From an uncultured Tenacibaculum sp. (GTDB taxonomy: Bacteria > Bacteroidota > Bacteroidia > Flavobacteriales > Flavobacteriaceae), in NCBI GenBank assembly GCA_937922085.1, contig CAKZVD010000018.1, forward strand, positions 1 through 59,135: a stretch of 59,135 nt of DNA, given 5' to 3'. This document shows, in pieces, positions 9,737 through 20,734 of the stretch. The notes under the pieces were generated by a model. That model did not search any database and was not told where the DNA came from. It saw nothing but the letters and a program-made list of their open reading frames with translations. Made by a program: the position numbers and the translations under genes. Numbering within the stretch: the first letter of the stretch is position 1; every line of letters begins with the position of its first letter.

Positions 9737-9880
9737 AGATTAAATTCAGGAGTTAGCTTAGGTTTTGCGTTAGAAGAATTTGAAAATGAAGATTATGATA
9801 GTTTTATAAATAGAAGTAAAACAACAAATCAAAACGAGTTTGAAATGATTTCATTTAGCTTAATGGAAAGAAACGAATAA
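9737..9880 (+). pseudogene. Relic: C-terminal tail of a lost gene
   Basis: This is a 47-codon open stretch ending in TAA at 9878-9880, with natural-looking amino-acid composition (GVSLGFALEEFENEDY... ending SLMERNE). It lacks a start codon, and a TAG directly precedes it in frame. It looks like the end of a protein whose 5' part was deleted. The parent family is not recognised. It lies between the secreted hypothetical gene and the convergent DinB-family gene. Confidence 0.45.
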
Positions 9881-9890
9881 GTCAAACGTT

Positions 9891-10448
9891 TTATAAATCT
9901 TCAGTAAAATGCTTTCGGGTTTTTTCTTTTGAAAACTTATTACTGTTGTAGTCTTTAGAAGCGTTTTTAGCAATTGATAAAGATTGCCAATCTTTATTTA
10001 ATAGCATCTTTCCAATAAAGGTAATTTGCCCTATATGATAAGAATAATGGCACAATTGTCTATTAATAGCTTCACTAACAGTATGTCCATGATTTCTGAT
10101 GTATACAATTTTCTCTAAATCTTCTTTTTTTAGAGGTCGTATAGCATCAAATAAACAACTCCAACCCTTATTCCAATAAATTAAAATATCTTCTTTATTA
10201 GAAAAAGTATTTACAAATTCAAGATCTCTTTCTCTCCATTCTTTTTCTCCGTCTTCAGTTAAAAAGTTTGTCCAACGCGATAACATATTACCAATTATAT
10301 GTTTTACAATAATGGCAATAGAATTACTTTCATCATGATACTCCCAAAATAATTGATCATTACTTAATTGAGAAAATGTTTTATCACCTAAACTTTTATA
10401 GTATTCAAATTGTTTTATAACACTGTTTAAATAAGAAGAATCAGACAT
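9891..10448 (-). CDS. DinB-like / DUF1572 family protein
   Basis: 185 aa, predicted four-helix bundle of the DinB superfamily (DUF1572 branch). Metal-type histidines appear at IIVKHIIGN, near the NHGHTV segment and at LCHYSYHIGQI, where the DinB family usually binds a divalent metal with three histidines. Related proteins include thiol-dependent S-transferases, but the substrate of this one cannot be told. It lies 35 bp after msrB on the same strand, so it may be the last gene of an operon with the hydrolase and MsrB. Confidence 0.8.
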   Translation of the reverse strand: MSDSSYLNSVIKQFEYYKSLGDKTFSQLSNDQLFWEYHDESNSIAIIVKHIIGNMLSRWTNFLTEDGEKEWRERDLEFVNTFSNKEDILIYWNKGWSCLFDAIRPLKKEDLEKIVYIRNHGHTVSEAINRQLCHYSYHIGQITFIGKMLLNKDWQSLSIAKNASKDYNSNKFSKEKTRKHFTEDL

Positions 10449-10483
10449 GAAAAAGAGTTGAAAAACTTAAACTCTAAAATACG

Positions 10484-10981
10484 TTATTTTTTATTTGGAA
10501 CGAAATTTAGAGCTACACCATTTATACAATCTCTAAGTCCAGTTGTATTTCTTGGTCCATCATTAAATCGATGCCCTAAATGACCACCACAAGTATTACA
10601 TTTTAATTCAGTACGAGCATACCCAATTTTATAATCTGTATCTATTTCAACGTTCGATTTAATAGCTTTATCAAAAGAGGGCCAACCAGTACCAGAATCA
10701 AATTTTCTGTCAGATTTGTATAAAGGAGTATTACAACCAGCACAAACAAAAGTACCTTTACCTTTAAAATTATTAAACTTACTAGTATTAGGTCTTTCAG
10801 TACCTGCTTCTCTTAATACATAAAATTGCATAGGTGTTAATGCTTTTTTCCATGCTGCCTTTGTTTTTTCTATTGCATATTTTTTCTTTGTCGATTTATT
10901 TTCCGTTGACTTTTTTTGAGCAACAGATTGACAAGATATAAGTATACTAATTATAGTAAAGCATGCTATTAAATTTTTCAT
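10484..10981 (-). CDS. msrB: Peptide-methionine (R)-S-oxide reductase, lipoprotein
   Basis: 165 aa. MsrB reduces methionine-R-sulfoxide in damaged proteins. A lipoprotein signal with lipobox Cys17 places it on the periplasmic or outer-membrane side. The MsrB domain follows, with zinc cysteines at 80/83 (CAGC) and 128/131 (CNTC), the SGTGWPSF and GHRFNDGP motifs, and the catalytic Cys152 in the RDCIN segment near the end. Its start overlaps the end of the upstream hydrolase gene by 4 bp (ATGA-type), indicating coupled translation. Export of MsrB fits repair of envelope proteins after oxidative stress. Confidence 0.93.
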   Translation of the reverse strand: MKNLIACFTIISILISCQSVAQKKSTENKSTKKKYAIEKTKAAWKKALTPMQFYVLREAGTERPNTSKFNNFKGKGTFVCAGCNTPLYKSDRKFDSGTGWPSFDKAIKSNVEIDTDYKIGYARTELKCNTCGGHLGHRFNDGPRNTTGLRDCINGVALNFVPNKK

Positions 10982-11853
10982 GGATTGTTTTTTATAAATT
11001 CTACAATTCTACTGGTTGTATTTTTATCACGCAATATTTTAGTATGTCCTAAACCATGTGTAATTAAAATTGAACCTTGTTGTAGGTTTTGACGAATATT
11101 ATACGCACAACTTACAGGTACATCTCCATCTGCAGAATCATGAATTACTAATGTAGGAATAGTAACTCCTTTTGCTTTTGTAGAACTAGAATAAGAATCA
11201 ATATCTACCTGATGAATTTCATCATAGTGTTTTTTTAATTTTAAAGCTATTTTGGGTTTTAAATCAAGATTTTTAATAAAGTTATTCATAACAGCAGATA
11301 TAGTATCACCAGCACCAACTGTAACTAATGACTTTAAAGAGAATCCTTCTTCAACAGCACTATATAAACTCATACCTCCTAAAGAATGCCCAACAGCAGT
11401 ATCAAAAGGACCTAAGCTTTCATTAATTTGATGTATGGTATCTATAAATTCAGGCATTAATGCATTTTTCCCTTCAGAATTACCATGAGCAGGAGCATCA
11501 AAAGAAATAACCATATAACCATTTTCTAATAATTTATCTGCAATCATAAATAATTGAGTACTTCTTCCGCACCAACCATGCACTAATAAAACCTTCTTTT
11601 TAGAAAAACCATAAGTAAGCACCTCAATTTCTTTATTGATAGATGTTATTTTTAAACGCGTTTTTTTTGCACTTTCCCACATCATTTTTTCTCTTTCTGG
11701 TTTTGGAAACTTTACTGGAGTAGAGAAAAGTTTAGAAGAAAATTTTGTAGCTAAATTAGTAGAGAAAAACTGAATAGTTTTAGCAATCCTTTTAAATTTA
11801 GAAGGAATAGAAATACTTGGAGGTAGTGTTCTCTCTTGATTTGTTTGAACCAT
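10978..11853 (-). CDS. Alpha/beta-fold hydrolase
   Basis: 291 aa. It has the canonical VLLVHGWCGR oxyanion-loop motif near residue 88, nucleophile Ser157 in GHSLGG, an acidic residue in the HDSADGDVP segment and His in GLGHTKIL, which together form a complete catalytic triad. No signal peptide is seen, so it is cytoplasmic; the substrate (ester, lactone or similar) cannot be inferred. It is the first gene of an apparent operon with msrB (4-bp overlap) and a DinB-like gene. Confidence 0.85.
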   Translation of the reverse strand: MVQTNQERTLPPSISIPSKFKRIAKTIQFFSTNLATKFSSKLFSTPVKFPKPEREKMMWESAKKTRLKITSINKEIEVLTYGFSKKKVLLVHGWCGRSTQLFMIADKLLENGYMVISFDAPAHGNSEGKNALMPEFIDTIHQINESLGPFDTAVGHSLGGMSLYSAVEEGFSLKSLVTVGAGDTISAVMNNFIKNLDLKPKIALKLKKHYDEIHQVDIDSYSSSTKAKGVTIPTLVIHDSADGDVPVSCAYNIRQNLQQGSILITHGLGHTKILRDKNTTSRIVEFIKNNP

Positions 11854-11977
11854 AGTTGATTAAAAATTTTCATTGTAAAGATAGAATTTGTATTTTTAAA
11901 AAATAGCTCACATAGTGACTTTTTAGTTGTAAATTGAGTCATAATTATAGAAAACAGAAACATAAAAAATCATTATA

Positions 11978-12814
11978 ATGAAAAAAATATTCACATTATT
12001 GGTAGTTGTATTACTTTTTGTAGAATGTAGTACCGTACCAATTACAGGAAGAAAACGTATTAATTTTGTAAGTGATGCTAAAGTTTTACCTATGAGTTTT
12101 CAGCAATATAATGGGTTCTTAAAAGAGAATAGTAGTAAAATAATAAAGAATACATCTAAGGCTAGAGAATTAAAAACAATTGGTAAAAATGTAGCCTCTG
12201 CGGTAGATCGATTTATGAGAGCTAATGGTATGACTAGTGAAGCTAATTCATATAAATGGGAATTTAATTTAATTAACGATAAAACTATAAATGCTTGGTG
12301 TATGCCAGGAGGAAAGGTAGTTTTTTATACTGGTATTATGCCTATTTGTGCTAATACAGATGGTATTGCAGCAGTTATGGGGCATGAGGTAGCACATGCA
12401 TTTGCTAAGCATGGACAAGAGCGTATGTCTTCTTCCCAATTACAACAGTATGGAGGTATGGCAGTAGCTTTAGGAACAAGTGGTAGTAAACAGAGTAATC
12501 TTTTTAATATGGCTTATGGTTTAGGTTCTCAGTTAGGAATGTTAAAATTTAGTAGAACTCATGAAACAGAAGCAGATCATTTAGGACTAGTTTTTATGAT
12601 TATGGCAGGCTATAAAGGAGAAGAGGCTGTTAATGTTTGGATTCGTATGAAGCAAAATGCTCAAAAAAGTGGAAGAAAAGCACAACCAGAATTTCTAAGT
12701 ACGCACCCTTCAAATGATTCACGTATTGCTGAATTAAGAAATTATTTACCAAAAGCAAAGAGATTTGCTATTCAATATAACAAACAAGGAGCAGCAATGA
12801 GATCTGGAAAATAA
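11978..12814 (+). CDS. M48-family zinc metalloprotease lipoprotein
   Basis: 278 aa. The lipoprotein signal has lipobox Cys17 (FVECS), so the enzyme is anchored in the envelope facing the periplasm. The metalloprotease motif HEVAH gives zinc ligands His136 and His140 with Glu137. The third ligand lies in the HETEAD segment (about 195-200), typical of the BepA/LoiP/YfgC-like branch of M48. Members degrade misfolded outer-membrane proteins or help their assembly. It is a monocistronic unit, divergent from the hydrolase and closed by a strong terminator. Confidence 0.92.
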   Translation: MKKIFTLLVVVLLFVECSTVPITGRKRINFVSDAKVLPMSFQQYNGFLKENSSKIIKNTSKARELKTIGKNVASAVDRFMRANGMTSEANSYKWEFNLINDKTINAWCMPGGKVVFYTGIMPICANTDGIAAVMGHEVAHAFAKHGQERMSSSQLQQYGGMAVALGTSGSKQSNLFNMAYGLGSQLGMLKFSRTHETEADHLGLVFMIMAGYKGEEAVNVWIRMKQNAQKSGRKAQPEFLSTHPSNDSRIAELRNYLPKAKRFAIQYNKQGAAMRSGK

Positions 12815-12840
12815 AAATAAATTACTTTACCTATATTGCA

Positions 12841-12872
12841 AACCGTTCTTTATCTTTAAAGAGCGGTTTTTT
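12841..12872 (+). terminator. Rho-independent terminator after M48 gene
   Basis: The inverted repeat AACCGTTCTTT / AAAGAGCGGTT (one G-T pair) with a short loop is followed by TTTTTT. Confidence 0.85.
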
Positions 12873-12888
12873 AATTAAACAAACTTAT

Positions 12889-14190
12889 ATGAAAATAGGA
12901 GATAAAAAACTAATTAATGCTTGGGCATTTTATGACTGGGCTAATTCGGTATATTCATTAGTAATTAGTACAGCAATTTTTCCTATGTACTACGATGCTA
13001 TAACTGAAGGTAAAATTGTTGATTTTTTGGGTATTGAATGGGAACATCCCAATTCGTTGTATACATATGCTTTGTCTTTTTCTTTTTTGATAGTAGCTTT
13101 TATATCTCCCATTTTATCTGGTATTGCAGATTATAGAGGGAATAAAAAGAGTTTTATGAAATTCTTTTGCCTTTTAGGGAGTTTATCAGTGATGAGTTTG
13201 TACTTTTTTGCCGGATGTGAAACAACTTGGATAGGAATTTTAGCAAGTATTTTGGCTAGTATTGGTTTTTGGGGAAGTATTGTTTTTTATAATGCATATT
13301 TACCAGAAGTAGCTTTGCCAGAAGATCAAGATAGAGTGAGTGCAAAAGGTTTTATTAATGGTTATATAGGATCTATTGTATTATTATTAATATGTTTAGT
13401 CTTAATTTTATTTCCTGATAATTTTGGAATTACAAGTGATAAGGCTTCTCGTATATCATTTGTAATAGTAGGTATTTGGTGGTTAGGTTTTGCTCAAGTT
13501 ACTTTTAGAAGATTACCAAAAGATAAAAAGTTATCTAAAGATCAATTAGAAGAAGGGTATTTATGGAAAGGTTTTGAAGAATTAAAGAAAGTATTAAAGG
13601 AAGTAAAAAGAGATCATCCAGCTTTAAAGAAATTTTTAATTACATTCTTTTTGTTAAGTGTAGGAGTACAAACCATTATTTTAACAGCTACTTTATTTGG
13701 TACTTCAGAATTAAAACTTGAAAAAGAAAATTTAATAATGACCATATTAATAATACAAGTATTGGCAATTGCAGGAGCTTTCATATTTTCTAGAATTTCT
13801 AAAAAATACGGAAACATAACAGCATTGAAAATAACAATAATAGCTTGGATGTTTGTTTGTTTTGGAGCCTTTCTTTTACATAAAGATTTAGATAATATTT
13901 TGGTGTATTTTTATATTTTAGGAGGGGTGTTAGGTTTAGTAATGGGAGCTATACAATCATTGGCAAGGTCTACCTATTCTAAATTATTACCAGAAACAGA
14001 AGATAATACTACATATTTTAGTTTTTTTGATGTTACAGAAAAGATAGCAATTGTACTAGGAACATTAATTTATGGTATTTTATTCGCTATTACCGAATCT
14101 ATGCAATGGAGCGTTTTATGTTTGGCACTATTCTTTTTGTTTGCATTTATTGTTTTATCTACCATAAAGAAAACAAAACACGTATCATAG
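12889..14190 (+). CDS. UMF1/Atg22-type MFS transporter
   Basis: 433 aa with about twelve hydrophobic segments. The N-terminal motif LINAWAFYDWANSVYSLVI is the signature of the UMF1 (Atg22-like) branch of the major facilitator superfamily. It sits in the inner membrane. The substrate is unknown; some relatives in other organisms efflux amino acids from vacuoles. It is transcribed on its own and ends at a bidirectional terminator shared with the convergent DUF4249 gene. Confidence 0.88.
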   Translation: MKIGDKKLINAWAFYDWANSVYSLVISTAIFPMYYDAITEGKIVDFLGIEWEHPNSLYTYALSFSFLIVAFISPILSGIADYRGNKKSFMKFFCLLGSLSVMSLYFFAGCETTWIGILASILASIGFWGSIVFYNAYLPEVALPEDQDRVSAKGFINGYIGSIVLLLICLVLILFPDNFGITSDKASRISFVIVGIWWLGFAQVTFRRLPKDKKLSKDQLEEGYLWKGFEELKKVLKEVKRDHPALKKFLITFFLLSVGVQTIILTATLFGTSELKLEKENLIMTILIIQVLAIAGAFIFSRISKKYGNITALKITIIAWMFVCFGAFLLHKDLDNILVYFYILGGVLGLVMGAIQSLARSTYSKLLPETEDNTTYFSFFDVTEKIAIVLGTLIYGILFAITESMQWSVLCLALFFLFAFIVLSTIKKTKHVS

Positions 14191-14221
14191 TCATTAAAAT
14201 TATTTCTGTCTATTATAAAAT

Positions 14222-14257
14222 AAAACCTGATTAGAATTTTAAATCTAATCAGGTTTT
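14222..14257. terminator. Bidirectional terminator between MFS and DUF4249 genes
   Basis: A perfect 14-bp stem, AAAACCTGATTAGA / TCTAATCAGGTTTT, with an 8-nt loop and T-rich flanks in both directions lies between two convergent genes. Confidence 0.9.
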
Positions 14258-14283
14258 ATTTTATGTAAAAAGGATAAATGATC

Positions 14284-15120
14284 TTATTTAGTTTTATCTA
14301 TTAAATCCAAACTAAAGGTGTCTGCTTCGGCAATATGAAAATAACCTAAAGGAAAATTCTCATCATTGGTAGTGTTTACTATATTTCCTAATAAAGAAGA
14401 TGGAACTGGTTGAAAAGGGCCTCCGCCACCTTGACCACTTTGACTGATTAATAATCTGAAATAGGTAAAGTATTCTTTTGTAATTCCTGACATTTTAATA
14501 GTTACATTAGAAGGTAGTTCAATTTTATCTTCTTCTCGATAAAAGAAAGAAAAATTATAGTTAGATCCATTAAAAAAACGATCTTCTAATGTAAAGAAGT
14601 TATTTTTTGTAAAGTCGAATAAATAGTAATCATCTTTATTACCATCGTCAGTAAAAAATAATTCTAATTCAATTTCGTCACCTGAAAATAGAGTATCATC
14701 TCCTTGCAATACATTAGTAAAGGTTGTTGATTTTATTTTAGATGCATTTCCTTTATAAGTTTCACCATTATAAACGACTGTTAATTCATATTCAGAATTA
14801 TCTTCAGGAATAAACGAAGTTGTTGGTTCATAATCGCCATCTAAATTGGCATCAGAAAAATTGATTACAGTACCATTTGCTAAATTTGTAATAAATACTG
14901 TGGCATTTGTTACGGTAGGAATCGTTTCATTAAAATAATCGGCAGATAATCTTAATTTTACAATTGTATTTGCTATTATCGGAACTTCATTAAATAATAC
15001 TTCGAAGGAAGCATCAATTACTAATTTAGGTGCAGCATTAGGAAGGTCTACATCTACTACCTTTTCACAATTTGTTAAAATGAAAAGTATTAAAATTGGA
15101 ATTATTATTGCTTTTTTCAT
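14284..15120 (-). CDS. DUF4249 lipoprotein, partner of TonB receptor
   Basis: 278 aa from the ATG at 15120. A longer open frame to 15327 only overlaps the upstream gene and lacks family similarity. The lipoprotein signal (ILFILTNCEK) is followed by a beta-rich domain with the DUF4249 pattern: KLVIDASF at the start, NATVFI, YELTVVYNGETYKG in the middle, and a C-terminal LGYFHIAEAD. DUF4249 proteins are found in Bacteroidota next to TonB-dependent receptors and are taken to be surface lipoproteins working with them. Here the start is 4 bp after the receptor's stop codon, so the two are one operon. Confidence 0.87.
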   Translation of the reverse strand: MKKAIIIPILILFILTNCEKVVDVDLPNAAPKLVIDASFEVLFNEVPIIANTIVKLRLSADYFNETIPTVTNATVFITNLANGTVINFSDANLDGDYEPTTSFIPEDNSEYELTVVYNGETYKGNASKIKSTTFTNVLQGDDTLFSGDEIELELFFTDDGNKDDYYLFDFTKNNFFTLEDRFFNGSNYNFSFFYREEDKIELPSNVTIKMSGITKEYFTYFRLLISQSGQGGGGPFQPVPSSLLGNIVNTTNDENFPLGYFHIAEADTFSLDLIDKTK

Positions 15121-15124
15121 TTTC

Positions 15125-17509
15125 TTAAAATTTAAAATTATAAGTAACAGAAGGTACAATACCAAATATGGATGTTTGTACAGCTTCATTTTTAAAAGTA
15201 TCTTGATTTTGACTAAAAGATAATGAGGCTGCATTATCTCTACCATAAAGATTATAAATACCAAAGACCCATTCTCCTTGCCATTTTCTATTTTTATTTC
15301 TAGAAGGTGTAAAAGTAGCTGAAACATCTAATCTATGATATGCTGGTAATCTATCAGCATTTCGTCTATTATCATCATAAAGAGGAACATTTAAGCCTTG
15401 TACTTCATATTGACCAATAGGATAATTGGTAGGTTGTCCTGTTTGAAAAATTAAATTAGAATTAAACTTCCATTTTTCATTTAATTCATAGCTGGCATTT
15501 ATAGAAATATCATGTGTTTTATCATAAGGTGTGCTGTACCAATCACCATTATTAATACCAGGTTCGTTTGCTGTTCTACCTGGTGTTAATTGTTCTGATC
15601 TTGATAAGGTATAAGATAACCAACCAGTGAATTTCCCTGCATTCTTTTTTAATAGCACTTCTAATCCATAAGCTCTCGCTTTTCCATTTAAAATGATAGT
15701 TTCTATTTCGTTATTTGCAATTAAATTTCCTCCATTTATATAATCTATTCTGTTTTTAATATCTTTATAAAAGACTTCTGTTTCTAAAGAAAAATCACCA
15801 TCTTTTATAGATTTAAAGTATCCTAGAGCATATTGATCTAATAATTGAGGTTTAATATATTTACCACTAGGAGTCCAAACATCTAAAGGAGTAGGAGAGG
15901 ACGTGTTAGATAATAAATGTAAATACTGAGCCATTCTATTATAACTAGCTTTAAAAGAAGATTTTTCATTTAATAAATAAGAAAAAGAGAAACGAGGTTC
16001 TAAATTATTAAAACTTTTAATAATGTCACTTCTTTTAAATTGATCGATACTTGTTGCGGTAGCTGATTCGTATTTTTTAAATTGAGTATTATAAGTAACA
16101 GCTTGATTATTTTGATAAGTATTTAATTCATTTTGACCTAAACGTAAAAAATTACTAAATCGTACACCGTATTGTAATGTTAGTTTATCACTAATTTTAT
16201 GTTCAGCTTCTATATAAGCAGCAAATTCATTGGCATATTTTTTAGTTAGCTGACGTTCAATAATTCCAGAATCTTCCGTACTTGGTTTAATTTTTCCAGG
16301 ATTAAAACTTGAATGTATATTATTAATACCATAACCCAATTTAAATTTATTACTTAAATAGTGTTTAAAATCGTATTTCAAATTAAAATTACCAATACCA
16401 GAATTCCATTCAAAACCAGCAGCATCTAAGTTTAAACCATAAAAATAATCGGAATATATTACAGATAGATTAGAAAATAATTTATCAGAAAATAAATGAT
16501 TCCATCTAAGATTAACAACCGTATTACCATAATTGTTAGAAAAACTATCGCTAATACGAAATACATCTTTTCCAAAATAAGTAGATAAAAATAGATTGTT
16601 GTTTTTATTGAAACGGTAATTTATTTTACTATTTAAATCAAAAAAATAGGCAGTGTTATCAATGTCAAATAGTGGTAGGAATAGATGAGCATATGAAGCT
16701 CTTCCTCCAATTAAAAAAGAACTTTTTTCTTTTTCTATGGGACCTTCAGCTAATAGTCTACTAGAAACTAATCCAATTCCACCTGTTAATTTAAATTCTT
16801 TACTATTTCCTTCTTTTTGATAAATATCTAAGACAGAAGATAAACGACCTCCATATCTTGCAGGAATACCTCCTTTAAATAGTTTTACATCTTTAATAAC
16901 ATCTGGATTAAAAATAGAGAAGAAACCAAATAAATGCGAGGAATTAAAAACAATAGATTCATCTAATAAAATTAAGTTTTGATCTGCTGCACCACCTCTA
17001 ACATTAAAACCAGAAGCACCTTCACCAGCACTTGTAACACCAGGAAGTAAAATTAAAGATTTAAGAATGTCTGCTTCTCCTAAAACCACAGGGATTTGTT
17101 TAATAGTAGCTGCAGATAGTTTATTAACACTCATTTGTGGTGTTCTAACATTTAATTTCTCAACATCCGTTTCAATAACAACTTCGTCTAAGTTTTCACT
17201 TTCTTCAACTAATTTATAGTCTTTAGTTGTTTTTGAAGATAAATCTAAAGTTTGTAGAATGGTTGAGTATCCTAAATAACTTACTTGTACCTTATAATTT
17301 CCTTTAGGAACAGTTATGGAATAAAAACCATATTCATTAGTCATTGTTCCAGAGCCAAGTTCTGGTAAATAAATGGTAACTCCAATTAGTGTTTCATTAC
17401 TGTTTTTATCATAAACAGTACCACTTAATGTAATTTTTTCTTGACTGAATACATTGAATGAGGATAACAATATAAACAGTAAGAAAAATTGATTCAAATA
17501 AACTTTCAT
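15125..17509 (-). CDS. TonB-dependent receptor with carboxypeptidase-like N-domain
   Basis: 794 aa outer-membrane receptor. The signal peptide ends at FNVFSQ. A CarboxypepD_reg-like beta-sandwich (about 27-105, with GTVYDKNSNETLIGV and GFYSITVPKGNY) is followed by the plug domain (about 130-235, with GFNVRGGAADQNLILLDE). A 22-strand barrel follows, ending in the aromatic C-terminal Phe typical of outer-membrane proteins (VTYNFKF). It should import a ligand using TonB energy; the ligand is unknown. It is shorter than SusC-type receptors and is paired with a DUF4249 lipoprotein rather than SusD. Confidence 0.92.
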   Translation of the reverse strand: MKVYLNQFFLLFILLSSFNVFSQEKITLSGTVYDKNSNETLIGVTIYLPELGSGTMTNEYGFYSITVPKGNYKVQVSYLGYSTILQTLDLSSKTTKDYKLVEESENLDEVVIETDVEKLNVRTPQMSVNKLSAATIKQIPVVLGEADILKSLILLPGVTSAGEGASGFNVRGGAADQNLILLDESIVFNSSHLFGFFSIFNPDVIKDVKLFKGGIPARYGGRLSSVLDIYQKEGNSKEFKLTGGIGLVSSRLLAEGPIEKEKSSFLIGGRASYAHLFLPLFDIDNTAYFFDLNSKINYRFNKNNNLFLSTYFGKDVFRISDSFSNNYGNTVVNLRWNHLFSDKLFSNLSVIYSDYFYGLNLDAAGFEWNSGIGNFNLKYDFKHYLSNKFKLGYGINNIHSSFNPGKIKPSTEDSGIIERQLTKKYANEFAAYIEAEHKISDKLTLQYGVRFSNFLRLGQNELNTYQNNQAVTYNTQFKKYESATATSIDQFKRSDIIKSFNNLEPRFSFSYLLNEKSSFKASYNRMAQYLHLLSNTSSPTPLDVWTPSGKYIKPQLLDQYALGYFKSIKDGDFSLETEVFYKDIKNRIDYINGGNLIANNEIETIILNGKARAYGLEVLLKKNAGKFTGWLSYTLSRSEQLTPGRTANEPGINNGDWYSTPYDKTHDISINASYELNEKWKFNSNLIFQTGQPTNYPIGQYEVQGLNVPLYDDNRRNADRLPAYHRLDVSATFTPSRNKNRKWQGEWVFGIYNLYGRDNAASLSFSQNQDTFKNEAVQTSIFGIVPSVTYNFKF

Positions 17510-17586
17510 TTTACTTAGTTTTAATGTAAAAATACTATTAATGATATTGGTAAGGATTAAATTAAACTTATAGTTTTCTTAAATAA

Positions 17587-17619
17587 AAAAAAGCAAATGT
17601 TAAACATTTGCTTTTTTTT
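17587..17619 (-). terminator. Terminator after icd (leftward)
   Basis: The inverted repeat AAGCAAATGTT / AACATTTGCTT is flanked by A-runs on the left and T-runs on the right, so it can serve either strand. It lies 23 bp after the icd stop codon. Confidence 0.85.
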
Positions 17620-17642
17620 ATTTAAGAGTAATTTTTTGAAAA

Positions 17643-19871
<2,229 letters not shown>

Positions 19872-19900
19872 TTATCTAGTTATTTTAATTTGAAGTATTG

Positions 19901-19908
19901 CAAATTTA
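19901..19908 (-). promoter_or_regulatory. Candidate -7 element of icd promoter
   Basis: On the minus strand this reads TAAATTTG, an exact match to the Bacteroidota -7 consensus TAnnTTTG. It implies a transcription start about 25-28 nt before the icd ATG. No convincing -33 TTG was found at the usual spacing. Confidence 0.5.
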
Positions 19909-19992
19909 AGTATTACGTTTGGTTTATTTAAGGTTAAATTATGAATAAAGTGAACGTTTTCGTAATTTTTTTTAAATTTTGTATTTGTAAAA

Positions 19993-20018
19993 CAAAAAAA
20001 ACGATGTTTTCACATCGC
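19993..20018 (-). terminator. Terminator after rplS
   Basis: On the minus strand a CGATGT / ACATCG stem with a 4-nt loop is followed by a run of T (the A-run at 19993-20000). It separates rplS from icd. Confidence 0.85.
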
Positions 20019-20043
20019 TTTTAAATATTTTTAGTAGAAAAAA

Positions 20044-20391
20044 TTAATTTCTCTTCTCTCTAATTCTAGCTTTCTTACCAGTAAGACCTCTAAAGTAGTA
20101 AATTCTAGCTCTACGTACTTTACCTTTTTTATTAATCTCTATTTTTTGAATAGAAGGTAAGTTAATAGGGAAGATACGCTCAACACCTACAGTACCAGAC
20201 ATTTTTCTGATTGTAAATGTTTCTGAAGAACCATTTCCTCTTTTTTGAATAACTACACCTCTAAAAAACTGAGTACGAGTTTTGTTTCCTTCTTTAATTT
20301 CGTAATAAACAGTGATTGTATCACCTGCTGCGAATTCTGGTAAATCGTTTTTTGTTACGAATTCGTTTTGAACAAATTTAATTAAATCCAT
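20044..20391 (-). CDS. rplS: 50S ribosomal protein L19
   Basis: 115 aa, normal length. L19 sits at the interface of the 30S and 50S subunits. The conserved blocks FAAGDTITVYYEIKEG, RTQFFRGVVIQKRG, FTIRKMSGTVGVERIFPI and the basic C-terminus VRRARIYYFRGLTGKKARI are all present. A -7 promoter element lies about 70 nt upstream and a terminator follows. In many flavobacteria trmD directly precedes rplS; here trmD lies 4.5 kb upstream on the same strand, with five other genes in between. Confidence 0.97.
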   Translation of the reverse strand: MDLIKFVQNEFVTKNDLPEFAAGDTITVYYEIKEGNKTRTQFFRGVVIQKRGNGSSETFTIRKMSGTVGVERIFPINLPSIQKIEINKKGKVRRARIYYFRGLTGKKARIREKRN

Positions 20392-20460
20392 TGCTTTAAT
20401 GTATTGCTATTTAGACAAAGTAACATTCACGATTTTCGTCAGAGGTTAATTTTGCGTGTG

Positions 20461-20468
20461 CAAATATA
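20461..20468 (-). promoter_or_regulatory. Candidate -7 element of rplS promoter
   Basis: On the minus strand this reads TATATTTG, matching TAnnTTTG, with a TTG 16 nt further upstream (shorter than the usual 19). The implied leader before the rplS ATG is about 60-65 nt. Confidence 0.55.
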
Positions 20469-20504
20469 CAGATTTTTTAATAAGCAAGAGTTTTTAATCA
20501 ATCA

Positions 20505-20625
20505 GAATTCCCCAATGCTTGCGTCGGTGGTTAAGAGGAAAGTTTGAAAACCTAAGGTTTTCATTAAACTAAAAATAAACTTTCTTCCGTTGAAAGCCTT
20601 GTGGGCTTGCCTCGAGGATTATTTA
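20505..20625. repeat. Structured non-coding segment between rplS and PAP2 gene
   Basis: This part of a 343-bp gene-free stretch is richer in G+C than its surroundings and highly foldable. An outer arm pair GAAAGTTT (20538-20545) / AAACTTTC (20577-20584) encloses a perfect hairpin GAAAACC-TAA-GGTTTTC (20546-20562). A second hairpin, AAGCC / GGCTT, follows at 20594-20608, then TGCCTCGAGGATT. No open frame is seen. It may be a degenerate intergenic repeat or a small RNA. A weakly similar run (GATTCCCCA, CCTCGAG) occurs at 9039-9075. Confidence 0.4.
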
Positions 20626-20695
20626 CTTAACTTAAATAACCATGTTATTTTTGGTCTATTAAAAATTTACATTTAATATTAATTTATAAAAAAAA

Positions 20696-20703
20696 TAATT
20701 TTG
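20696..20703 (+). promoter_or_regulatory. Candidate -7 element of PAP2 gene
   Basis: TAATTTTG matches TAnnTTTG and lies 31 bp before the ATG at 20735. It also places the in-frame GTG at 20711 at or before the transcription start, which supports the ATG as the true start. Confidence 0.5.
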
Positions 20704-20734
20704 TTTCTTTGTGTTTAATTTAAAAAATACAAAA

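Noticed and set aside
14284..15327. Extended start of the DUF4249 gene reaching into the receptor gene
   Set aside because: The first 69 codons overlap the TonB receptor and precede a perfect lipoprotein signal at the ATG at 15120.
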